Shown here one piece after another: positions 1 to 5,573 of a stretch of 10,213 bases of DNA; position 1 is the first letter of the stretch, and each line of letters opens with the position of its first letter. The notes under the pieces were generated by a model that was not told where the DNA came from, ran no database searches, and saw only the letters and a program-made list of their open reading frames with translations. Position numbers and translations under genes: made by a program. The stretch is from Hyphomicrobiales bacterium (GTDB taxonomy: Bacteria > Pseudomonadota > Alphaproteobacteria > Rhizobiales > Beijerinckiaceae): positions 1 through 10,213 of the forward strand of contig JAQGKM010000470.1 in assembly GCA_028290125.1 (NCBI GenBank), in the 5' to 3' direction.

Positions 1-176
1 TGGACGTGGACGAGGGCCTGGCCATCCTGACCGAAAGGATCGTCAGCGAATTCGGACCACGCGAGGCGCTCGCCGAAGGTGAGGCGCGCGCCGACGCCAT
101 GCGAGACCGCACGTCGGGCTATGCGCGCCTGACGCGCCATGAAGATGCGACCGACGTCATGTCGGACGCTCCATGA
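1..176 (+). CDS. C-terminal fragment of an unrecognised protein
   Basis: An open frame runs in from the left edge (codons in phase from base 3) and ends at TGA 174-176, giving about 57 residues ending MSDAP. The visible part is charged and Ala-rich and looks helical, with EFGPREALAEGEARADAMR in its middle. No signal peptide, membrane segment or catalytic motif is visible, and I do not recognise the family. Its stop overlaps the start of the MOSC gene as ATGA, so the two are probably co-transcribed and translationally coupled. That is the only hint to its role. Codon use matches the following gene, which supports it being real. Confidence 0.6.
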   Translation, partial: DVDEGLAILTERIVSEFGPREALAEGEARADAMRDRTSGYARLTRHEDATDVMSDAP

Positions 177-715
177 GCGCAGTCGTCATCGCCGTCAGCC
201 TGCGTCCGGGGCACTCGTTCAGCAAGGATCTCGCGCCGGTCATCCGGCTCGTCGCCGGACGCGGCGTCGAGGGCGACGGCCATTTTGGCCAGACGGTGCA
301 GCATCGCTCGCGCGTGCGCGCCAATCCGTTGCAGCCGAACCTGTGTCAGGTGCATCTCATGCACGCCGAATTGTTCGACGAGTTGCGCGCCAAGGGCTTC
401 GACGTTGCGTCCGGAGATCTCGGCGAAAACATCACGACGCGCGGCCTCGACCTGCTCGCACTGCCGACCGGCGCCATCCTGAACATCGGGAGTGAAGCGC
501 GGGTCGAACTCACGGGATTGCGCAATCCGTGCCGGCAGATCGACGCATTTCAGGCCGGCCTGACCGAAGCCGTGCTCGAACGCACCGCGGATGGCCGCCT
601 GATCCGCAAGGCAGGCGTGATGGGCGTCGTCCTGCGCGGCGGCGCGGTGACGCCGGGCGACGCCATCACCGTCGAGTTGCCCTCGGGCGAGCACCGGCCT
701 CTGGAGCCTGTCTGA
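173..715 (+). CDS. MOSC domain-containing protein
   Basis: This 180-residue protein is a stand-alone MOSC domain, the fold shared with the C-terminus of eukaryotic molybdenum cofactor sulfurase and with YiiM/mARC-type proteins. Visible hallmarks are GVEGDGHFG at residues 31-39, GDLGENITTRGLDL at 81-94, TGLRNPCRQID at 114-124 with the conserved cysteine (C120) expected to bind molybdenum cofactor or sulfur, and the closing barrel strands GVVLRGGAVTPGDAI. The small-MOSC family is usually about 150-220 residues, so it is full length. No signal peptide is present and it is probably cytoplasmic. Family members carry sulfur or bind the cofactor for reduction of N-hydroxylated or related compounds, but the substrate cannot be read from sequence. 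The ATG at 173 overlaps the upstream stop, giving a coupled start without its own strong Shine-Dalgarno. Confidence 0.85.
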   Translation: MSAVVIAVSLRPGHSFSKDLAPVIRLVAGRGVEGDGHFGQTVQHRSRVRANPLQPNLCQVHLMHAELFDELRAKGFDVASGDLGENITTRGLDLLALPTGAILNIGSEARVELTGLRNPCRQIDAFQAGLTEAVLERTADGRLIRKAGVMGVVLRGGAVTPGDAITVELPSGEHRPLEPV

Positions 716-743
716 CGCTGACCTCTAATTCCAAACAGCGCTT

Positions 744-767
744 CGATCGGGGCCACGCATCCGATCG
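744..767 (+). terminator. Possible hairpin downstream of the MOSC gene
   Basis: A perfect 7-bp inverted repeat, CGATCGG and CCGATCG, encloses a 10-base loop and begins 28 bases after the MOSC stop. No T-run follows, so it is not a canonical intrinsic terminator. It may still stabilise the 3' end of the MOSC transcript before the independently regulated nrdAB unit. Confidence 0.25.
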
Positions 768-775
768 CGTTGGAA

Positions 776-798
776 AACTCAAGACCACCTATTGAGTT
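776..798. repeat. Inverted repeat upstream of the riboswitch
   Basis: AACTCAA (776-782) and TTGAGTT (792-798) form a perfect 7-bp dyad with a 9-base loop, about 30 bases before the riboswitch. It lies where the nrdAB promoter should be and could be an operator or a hairpin at the end of the preceding transcript. TTGAGT at 792 could also serve as a -35 element, but I see no convincing -10 at the right spacing. It does not match the NrdR-box consensus. Confidence 0.3.
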
Positions 799-828
799 AA
801 CCGCCCTCTCAATGCACCATTAGTCGTG

Positions 829-1003
829 TTCACGGTCCCCGACTCGCCTCGGGGCTAAGAGGGAACCCGGTGCCGCGCGAGCGAATCCCGGGGCTGCCCC
901 CGCAACTGTAAGCGGTGAGCCATGGTCGATCACGCCACTGACGCGCAAGCGTTGGGAAGGCCGGCCCTGGCGACGACCCGCAAGCCAGGAGACCTGCCGC
1001 GAA
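829..1003 (+). promoter_or_regulatory. Cobalamin (adenosylcobalamin) riboswitch
   Basis: The conserved blocks of the B12 riboswitch aptamer appear in the right order: a 5' arm around CACGGTCCCC, then AAGAGGGAACCCGGTG, the diagnostic core GGGGCTGCCCCCGCAACTGTAAGCGG in two parts (about 892-916), GCCACTG near 935, GGGAAGG near 955, and the 3' B12 box GACCCGCAAGCCAGGAGACC (about 974-993) followed by TGCC. Order, spacing and near-identity to the consensus leave little doubt. Such RNAs bind adenosylcobalamin and usually repress the gene downstream. Here the next gene, 110 bases on, is nrdA of the B12-independent class I ribonucleotide reductase. This matches the published Streptomyces case, in which B12 represses class Ia nrdAB and a class II enzyme takes over. 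Exact ends are approximate. Confidence 0.96.
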
Positions 1004-1112
1004 CAAAACGTCCACGGGCGGGGTGTCCCGGTGGCCGCTTGTCGTTTGCGGCGCGCCCTGCGCCGTCCGATTGGCGCCGCGATCCCCGACCATACGCGAA
1101 CGGGGAACGCAC
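1004..1112 (+). promoter_or_regulatory. Riboswitch expression platform with RBS-masking hairpin
   Basis: Between the aptamer and nrdA lie two consecutive hairpins. The first pairs GCGGCGC (1048-1054) with GCGCCGC (1074-1080). The second pairs TCCCCG (1083-1088) with CGGGGA (1101-1106) around a 12-base loop. The right arm of the second contains the GGGGA Shine-Dalgarno that precedes the nrdA ATG at 1113. There is no T-run after either hairpin, so control is probably at translation initiation, not by termination. Which upstream segment acts as anti-sequestor is not certain; G-rich GCGGGGTG near 1018 could compete for TCCCCG. Confidence 0.6.
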
Positions 1113-2999
1113 ATGTCACTGGCTTACGACTTCGACCACGACGGTCATCTCAAACCCTTGCCAAAATCCGCCGAGGTTCTGGCGTTCAGCGCCCCTGTCG
1201 AGCGGAGGCGCCCGCGCATCGACGACATCCGGCTCGATCCGGCGCGCGATGCGCTGCTGACGCCATTTGGCGTCGCCACGCTGCAGGATCGCTACCTGCT
1301 TCCCGGCGAAACCTGCCAGGACATGTTCGCGCGAGTCTCCTGCGCCTATGCGGACGACGCCGCCCACGCGCAGCGCCTCTACGACGCCATGTCGCGCCTC
1401 TGGTTCATGCCCTCGACGCCGATCCTGTCGAACGGCGGCACGGAGCGCGGCCTGCCGATTTCCTGCTTCCTGAATTCCGTGTCGGACTCGCTCGAGAGCA
1501 TCGTCGGCACATGGAATGAAAACGTCGCGCTTGCCTCTGGCGGGGGCGGCATCGGCACCTATTGGGGCCATGTGCGCTCCATCGGCGAGAAGGTGAAGGG
1601 CACCGGCGAAACCTCCGGCATCATCCCGTTCATCCACGTCATGGACGGCCTGACGCTCGCGATCAGCCAGGGTTCGCTGCGGCGCGGATCGGCTGCGGTC
1701 TATCTCGACATCCATCATCCCGAGATCGAGGAGTTTCTGGAAATCCGGAAGGCGTCCGGCGACTTCAATCGCAAGGGACTCAACCTGCACCACGGCATCG
1801 GCGTCACCGACGAATTCATGCGCGCCGTCGATCTCGGCGAGATGTTCGGCTTGCGCAGCCCGAAGACCGGCGAAGTCCTGCGGAGCGTCGACGCCCGCCA
1901 GCTCTGGCAGCGCATTCTGGAAACACGCGTCCAGTCGGGCGAGCCATACCTGCTTTTCGTCGACACCGTGAACCGGTCGCTGCCGCGTCACCAGCGCGAC
2001 CTCGGTCTGAAAGTTACGACCTCGAATCTCTGCAGCGAGATCACGCTCGCGGCAGGACGCGACCATCTTGGCGAAGACCGAACCGCCGTCTGCTGCCTGG
2101 CTTCGCTCAATCTGGAAACATGGGAAGAGTGGCGCGAGAATGCCGATCTCGTCGAAGACGTGCTGCGCATGCTCGATAATGTGCTGACCTCCTTCGCCGA
2201 GACGGCGCCCGAAAGCATGGCGCGCGCGGTTTATTCCGCGATGCGCGAACGCTCTGTCGGCCTTGGCGTGATGGGATTTCATTCATTCCTGCAGGCGCGT
2301 CGCGTGCCGTTCGAGAGCGCGATCGCGAAATCATGGAACATGCGCATCTTCCGCCACATCCGCCGCGAGGCGGACGCCGTTTCGGTGCGTCTCGCGCATG
2401 AGCGCGGCGCCTGCCCGGACGCCGCCGAACGCGGTGTGATGGCGCGCTTCAGCCACAAGATCTCGATCGCCCCGACGGCGTCGATCAGCATCATCTGCGG
2501 CGGCGCGAGCGCCTGCATTGAGCCGATCCCCGCCAACGTCTACAATCACAAGACGCTGTCGGGCTCCTATGTCGTGCGCAATCCGCACTTGCGCGATCTT
2601 CTCGCCGAGCGCGGCGCCGACACGCCCGAGACATGGCAGGGCATCGTGGCGAACGAGGGCTCGGTCCAGCACCTTGCGTGCCTGACTGACGACGAGAAGA
2701 CGATCTTTCGCACCGCGTTCGAAATCGACCAGCGCTGGATCGTCGAACTCGCCGCGGACCGGGCGCCCTTCGTCTGCCAGAGCCAGTCGATCAACCTCTA
2801 TCTGCCGGCCGATATCGACAAGTGGGACCTGCACATGTTGCATTGGACCGCGTGGAAGAAAGGCTTGAAGAGCCTCTATTACTGCCGCTCGAAATCGCTC
2901 AGTCGCGCCGGCTTCGCCGGGCAGGAAAAAGCGCAGCCCGCCGCCGCGTCCGGCGCCCCTGCCCGCACCGATTACGAGGAGTGCCTCGCATGCCAATAA
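1113..2999 (+). CDS. nrdA: Class I ribonucleoside-diphosphate reductase, alpha (catalytic) subunit
   Basis: This 628-residue catalytic subunit reduces ribonucleoside diphosphates to deoxyribonucleotides. Expected residues are all present: PSTPILSNGG at 100-109, active-site cysteine C118 in LPISCF, the radical site SNLCSEI at 304-310 (N305, C307 carrying the thiyl radical, E309), the partner cysteine C327 in VCCLASLNL, radical-transfer tyrosines Y589-Y590 in SLYYCRSK, and the C-terminal redox pair C624/C627 in ECLACQ that is re-reduced by thioredoxin or glutaredoxin. It is shorter than E. coli NrdA (761 residues). The first 45 residues lack the VxKRDG-type start of an ATP-cone, so dATP overall-activity control through this domain is not expected. 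An in-frame ATG at 1023 exists, but ATG 1113 is chosen because GGGGA precedes it and homology begins after it. It overlaps nrdB by 10 bases. A cobalamin riboswitch precedes it. Confidence 0.95.
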   Translation: MSLAYDFDHDGHLKPLPKSAEVLAFSAPVERRRPRIDDIRLDPARDALLTPFGVATLQDRYLLPGETCQDMFARVSCAYADDAAHAQRLYDAMSRLWFMPSTPILSNGGTERGLPISCFLNSVSDSLESIVGTWNENVALASGGGGIGTYWGHVRSIGEKVKGTGETSGIIPFIHVMDGLTLAISQGSLRRGSAAVYLDIHHPEIEEFLEIRKASGDFNRKGLNLHHGIGVTDEFMRAVDLGEMFGLRSPKTGEVLRSVDARQLWQRILETRVQSGEPYLLFVDTVNRSLPRHQRDLGLKVTTSNLCSEITLAAGRDHLGEDRTAVCCLASLNLETWEEWRENADLVEDVLRMLDNVLTSFAETAPESMARAVYSAMRERSVGLGVMGFHSFLQARRVPFESAIAKSWNMRIFRHIRREADAVSVRLAHERGACPDAAERGVMARFSHKISIAPTASISIICGGASACIEPIPANVYNHKTLSGSYVVRNPHLRDLLAERGADTPETWQGIVANEGSVQHLACLTDDEKTIFRTAFEIDQRWIVELAADRAPFVCQSQSINLYLPADIDKWDLHMLHWTAWKKGLKSLYYCRSKSLSRAGFAGQEKAQPAAASGAPARTDYEECLACQ

Positions 3000-4093
3000 A
3001 TCTCTCGCACATCGATCCGCGCACGCTCATCGGCACCGGCGAGGTCGGGCTGCTCACCTCGAGCGGCACTTACGACGTTGAACGTTACCCCTGGGCATAC
3101 GAGTTCTGGAAGCGCCAGCAGCAGACGCACTGGATGGGCGAGGAAGTGCCGCTTGGATCCGACCTCAAGGACTGGGCGTCGGATCGCGTCACCGATGCCG
3201 ACCGTGGACTCCTCACGCAGATCTTCCGCTTTTTCACGCAATCGGACGTGGAGGTCGGCGACAATTATCTGAAACGCTACATCCCGATCTTCCAGCCGCT
3301 CGAATTGCAGATGATGATGGCCGCCTTCACCAACATGGAGACCGTGCATATCGACGCCTATGCGCTGCTCTTGAAGACGCTCGGCATGCCCAACACCGAA
3401 TTCGCGGCCTTCCGCGACTATGACGCCATGCGGGCCAAGGCCGACTACATGCACGCCTTCGGCACGGAGACGATCGGCGACGTCGCGCGTACGCTCGCCA
3501 TGTTCGGCGCCTTCACCGAAGGCATGTCGCTGTTCGCCAGTTTCGCAATGCTCCTGAACTTCCCGCGCCACAACAAAATGAACGGCATGGGGCAGATCGT
3601 CAGCTGGTCGGTGCGTGACGAGAGCCTGCACTGCGAGGGCATCATCCGGCTCTTCCACGAATGGGATCGCGAAACCGGCGCGGTGACGCCGGCTGTGCGC
3701 AACGACATCCTCGAAGTTGCAAACACGATGGTGTCGCTGGAGGACCGCTTCGTCGATCTCGCGTTCGACCTCGGCCCGGTCGAGGGCATGAAGCCGCAGG
3801 ACATCAAGAACTACGTTCGCTACATCTGCGACTGGCGGCTGACGCAATTGCGGTTGCCGACTTTGTTCGGATATTTCGTCACGCAGGATGGCGCCCACGA
3901 GCAGCGCAAGCCGCATCCCCTGCCCTGGATCATCGAGATCCTGAACGGCGTCGAGCATGCAAACTTCTTCGAGCAACGCGCCACCGAATATTCCAAAGGC
4001 GCGACGCGCGGAAGTTGGGAGGATGTCTGGCGCGAGACTGACGCGCGCGGCGGAGATCAACGCCGTCAGGCGTTCCCCGCCGGGATGGCGTGA
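2990..4093 (+). CDS. nrdB: Class I ribonucleoside-diphosphate reductase, beta (radical-generating) subunit
   Basis: This 367-residue ferritin-like subunit holds the dimetal centre that generates the radical used by NrdA. Ligands can be assigned: D86 (TQSDVEVG), E117 and H120 (METVHIDAY), E177 (TEGMSLF), E211 and H214 (DESLHCEG). Y124, four residues after H120, sits at the E. coli Tyr122 position, so a tyrosyl-radical enzyme is expected, not the Phe-containing class Ic. The length is close to E. coli NrdB (376). There is no N-terminal ATP-cone. The start at 2990 overlaps nrdA by 10 bases and has GAGGAG at 2976-2981, about 8 bases upstream; a longer in-frame reading into nrdA has no support. 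The C-terminal tail, which normally docks into NrdA, ends in QAFPAGMA and overlaps a convergent gene by 28 bp. It is expressed with nrdA under the riboswitch. Confidence 0.95.
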   Translation: MPINLSHIDPRTLIGTGEVGLLTSSGTYDVERYPWAYEFWKRQQQTHWMGEEVPLGSDLKDWASDRVTDADRGLLTQIFRFFTQSDVEVGDNYLKRYIPIFQPLELQMMMAAFTNMETVHIDAYALLLKTLGMPNTEFAAFRDYDAMRAKADYMHAFGTETIGDVARTLAMFGAFTEGMSLFASFAMLLNFPRHNKMNGMGQIVSWSVRDESLHCEGIIRLFHEWDRETGAVTPAVRNDILEVANTMVSLEDRFVDLAFDLGPVEGMKPQDIKNYVRYICDWRLTQLRLPTLFGYFVTQDGAHEQRKPHPLPWIIEILNGVEHANFFEQRATEYSKGATRGSWEDVWRETDARGGDQRRQAFPAGMA

Positions 4094-4380
4094 CGGAGAT
4101 CCTGCGCGGCCGCGTCCGTCTCGGAGTCGGCGATCGCATTCTTGAGCAGCGCGAGATCATGCTCGAGATCCGGTCGCCACCCGCACTCGCAGGAGCCGCC
4201 GTGCTGGTGCGCGCAAGCGATGTCGCGATACACGGCGCCCAGCGCTTCGGATGCGAGCTGCAGAACCAGCAAGGGATGCATCTGCGTCTCCACCTGCAAG
4301 CGCAGAAAGTCCGCGCCGATGCTGTCGCGAAGCGCGCCACGGACGATCTGACGTCGACGTTCAAACTCTGCGCGGGTCAT
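4066..4380 (-). CDS. Small Cys/His-containing protein of unknown function
   Basis: This predicted 104-residue cytoplasmic protein is not one I recognise. The start at 4380 (MTRAEFERRRQ) is chosen because GGAGG lies 7 bases upstream on the minus strand; another ATG at 4410 has none. The N-terminal 55 residues look helical (DSIGADFLRLQVETQMHPLL, then LASEALGAVYRDIA). They are followed by CAHQHGGSCECGW at 56-68, where C56, H58, H60, C64 and C66 could form a metal site. A second charged helix (DLEHDLALLKNAI) follows. Its last 28 bases overlap the 3' end of nrdB tail to tail. That neighbourhood does not prove a role in nucleotide reduction. There is no signal peptide or membrane segment. Confidence 0.65.
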   Translation of the reverse strand: MTRAEFERRRQIVRGALRDSIGADFLRLQVETQMHPLLVLQLASEALGAVYRDIACAHQHGGSCECGWRPDLEHDLALLKNAIADSETDAAAQDLRHAIPAGNA

Positions 4381-4461
4381 GCGCGAACCTCCGGTTGATG
4401 GATTGTCCACGCATCATTCTGCCTGATCGCAGGAACGTCAATGAAGATCTGAAACACTATA

Positions 4462-4489
4462 ATTATAATACTTACAAGGTAGCAGTTTA
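4462..4489 (-). promoter_or_regulatory. Candidate sigma-70-like promoter for the Cys/His protein gene
   Basis: On the minus strand TAAACT (4489-4484) and a perfect TATAAT (4467-4462) are 16 bases apart, about 80 bases before the start at 4380. The patch is AT-rich in otherwise GC-rich DNA. TATAAT also occurs twice on the plus strand here (4458-4463 and 4464-4469), so the direction is uncertain. Confidence 0.35.
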
Positions 4490-4590
4490 GCGCGTTTCTA
4501 ATCTATCATAAATAGCAGCGCGCAGCTTGCAGACGATCGGTTTGGTGGCTACATCTGCAACAGCGCACGGCTCATCCCGCATGTGTGCTG

Positions 4591-4631
4591 GAACACGGTT
4601 GCCCCGCGGGGGCGCGAAGGCGGACGTGTTC
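4591..4631. repeat. Nested GC-rich hairpin
   Basis: Outer arms GAACACG (4591-4597) and CGTGTTC (4625-4631) enclose an inner GCCCC-GCG-GGGGC hairpin (4601-4613). Both pairings are perfect. No T-run adjoins it. It may be part of a non-coding RNA, a repeat-family copy, or the 3' processing region of the SnoaL-like gene. Confidence 0.4.
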
Positions 4632-4673
4632 GAAGTGGCGAGCCCTGCTGCTCGTCGAAACCTCCCGTGACTT

Positions 4674-4711
4674 GACGCCCTTGCCTGCCTCCCCCGGGCG
4701 GCAGGGGCGTC
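4674..4711 (-). terminator. Possible terminator of the SnoaL-like gene
   Basis: A 12-bp stem (GACGCCCTTGCC at 4674-4685 with GGCAGGGGCGTC at 4700-4711, one G-T pair) has a 14-base loop. It lies 25 bases downstream of the stop of the minus-strand SnoaL-like gene. The position suits a transcription end, but no T-run follows on the minus strand, so this is a stable hairpin and not a canonical intrinsic terminator. Confidence 0.4.
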
Positions 4712-4736
4712 CTTTCAAACAACGGAAGGCAATGTT

Positions 4737-5105
4737 TCATTGAACCGGGATCATCTGGTGAATGCTTCTGCAGATCACCATCTTCTTGATCAGGAAGTTG
4801 GAAAGGTCCGGCTCGACGACAACGGTCAGCGCCTGCGCGTCCGCCTGTAGGCGCACGACATAAAGGATTGTGTCGGTCGATATGTCGATCACGTCGAGGT
4901 CGACAAATGTCGAGCGAATGTACCTCAGGTGGCTGAGCACTTCGTCACGCCCCTGAAGCCAGACGGTTTCGCGTTCGTCCGGTAGGAAGGCGGACGACAG
5001 GACCGCGTCTTCCCGGAAGCGGTAGGCCATGTCGTCGATTTCTGCGTACTTCCATTTCTTGAGCGATTCAGTGATGAGCGCTACCATTTCTGGACCGATG
5101 TGCAT
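4737..5105 (-). CDS. SnoaL/NTF2-like domain protein
   Basis: This 122-residue single-domain protein has the pattern of the SnoaL/DUF4440 branch of the NTF2-like cone fold. An N-terminal helix pair (VALITESLKKWKYAEIDDMA) is followed by the "disaster strand" YRFREDAVLSSAFLPDE, then a strand WLQGRDEVLSHLRYI with the common G-R-(D/E)-x-(I/V/L) signature, and then alternating strands to the end. Such proteins range from small-molecule isomerases or hydrolases to ligand-binding regulators; no catalytic residue set can be assigned here. The start at 5105 (MHIGPEMV) has AGGGA about 6 bases upstream. The frame stays open farther upstream to 5351 but crosses an inverted-repeat region with Arg-rich translation, so a longer start is unlikely. 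It probably is cytoplasmic and is transcribed away from the small gene at 5345. Confidence 0.65.
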   Translation of the reverse strand: MHIGPEMVALITESLKKWKYAEIDDMAYRFREDAVLSSAFLPDERETVWLQGRDEVLSHLRYIRSTFVDLDVIDISTDTILYVVRLQADAQALTVVVEPDLSNFLIKKMVICRSIHQMIPVQ

Positions 5106-5140
5106 GACACTTCCCTCGCGCTGCCTTGACCGGCGAAGAA

Positions 5141-5220
5141 TGAAGCTTTGGCGGCGTCTTGCAACCCTCATGGCGATCTGGCGCGTGCGAAAGCTCGCCA
5201 TCACACGTCGCCAAGCTTCA
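5141..5220. repeat. Long nested inverted repeat between divergent genes
   Basis: The outer arms TGAAGCTT-T-GGCGGCG (5141-5156) and CGTCGCCAAGCTTCA (5206-5220) pair over 15 bp with one bulged T and one G-T pair. Inside them ATGGCGA (5170-5176) pairs perfectly with TCGCCAT (5195-5201). The whole 80-base unit can fold into one long two-part stem, better on the plus-strand RNA, where the G-T wobble is allowed. It sits 36 bases upstream of the SnoaL-like start. It could be a structured leader, a small RNA, an operator pair or a small dispersed palindromic repeat. Confidence 0.6.
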
Positions 5221-5224
5221 CCTT

Positions 5225-5243
5225 TGGCGCAGCTGATGCGCCA
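5225..5243. repeat. Short perfect hairpin TGGCGCA/TGCGCCA
   Basis: TGGCGCA (5225-5231) and TGCGCCA (5237-5243) form a perfect 7-bp stem with a 5-base loop, immediately after the 80-base inverted repeat and about 100 bases before the start of the winged-helix-like gene. On the plus strand it is followed by TTTC, too short a T-run for a confident terminator call. Confidence 0.4.
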
Positions 5244-5344
5244 TTTCACAGCGTTTAATTCGCGTCGGTCGCCGGCGTCGGGCAACTCTCGACGTGTTCG
5301 CGCGTAGTCCGTTCTGGACGCAACGCTTCGGCTAGGAGCCGGTT

Positions 5345-5566
5345 TTGCCATTCATGGATGACTTCTCGGCTGAAGAGCGACGTTTCTTGTTGCAGATCGG
5401 CGACACGGGGATGGTCACCTTCAACCCGCTGGAAGACGAGTTGATCAAGTTCCTGATCGAGTCCGGTCTGGTCACGGCCGAACGGGTCGATGACGAGACA
5501 GCCGTCCTTCGACTGACTGTCGAAGGCCATACGCTCGTGACGCGGTTGCGGGAGAACATGGGCTGA
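5345..5566 (+). CDS. Small winged-helix-like protein of unknown function
   Basis: This 73-residue acidic protein has no family I recognise. The run EERRFLLQIGDTGMVTF, then EDELIKFLIESGLVTA, then a DDE turn, LRLTVEGHTLV and a final short helix resembles a minimal winged-helix domain: helices, then a beta hairpin wing ending in LT-x-x-G as in MarR-type regulators. The resemblance is structural pattern only. Two starts are possible. TTG at 5345 has AGGAG (5334-5338) 6 bases upstream, ideal spacing. ATG at 5354 would leave 15 bases, so TTG is preferred. Its stop lies 7 bases from the end of the convergent GGDEF-EAL gene, with no room for a terminator between them. Confidence 0.65.
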   Translation: MPFMDDFSAEERRFLLQIGDTGMVTFNPLEDELIKFLIESGLVTAERVDDETAVLRLTVEGHTLVTRLRENMG

Positions 5567-5573
5567 CGCGAGG

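Larger units (their letters stand above)
4381..4736. other. Gene-free interval between two minus-strand genes
   Basis: About 356 bases separate the Cys/His protein from the SnoaL-like gene. The left third (about 4435-4515) is markedly AT-rich for this DNA and promoter-like. The right part (about 4590-4712) is GC-rich and forms two hairpins, listed separately. I see no convincing gene: a 63-codon minus-strand frame (4549-4740) is low-complexity and runs through both hairpins. Confidence 0.6.

Noticed and set aside
1023..1112. Thirty-codon N-terminal extension of NrdA from ATG 1023
   Set aside because: It runs through the riboswitch expression platform, is not like any RNR N-terminus, and lacks a Shine-Dalgarno; ATG 1113 has GGGGA at good spacing.
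1116..2282. Long open frame (388 codons) on the minus strand inside nrdA
   Set aside because: It is an antisense shadow caused by high GC; the plus-strand product has complete RNR active-site motifs.
2972..4060. Long open frame (362 codons) on the minus strand inside nrdB
   Set aside because: Antisense shadow of nrdB, His/Arg/Val-rich with no recognisable domain.
4451..4470. ACACTATA patch resembling half of an NrdR box
   Set aside because: The second half does not match the palindromic consensus and it lies downstream of nrdAB, not upstream.
4549..4740. 63-codon minus-strand frame overlapping the SnoaL-like stop by ATGA
   Set aside because: Low-complexity Pro/Gly/Arg translation that passes through both GC hairpins, with no Shine-Dalgarno of note; the ATGA overlap alone is not enough.
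5106..5351. N-terminal extension of the SnoaL-like protein to 5351
   Set aside because: Arg-rich translation of an inverted-repeat region; the domain begins after MHIGPEM, which has its own AGGGA.
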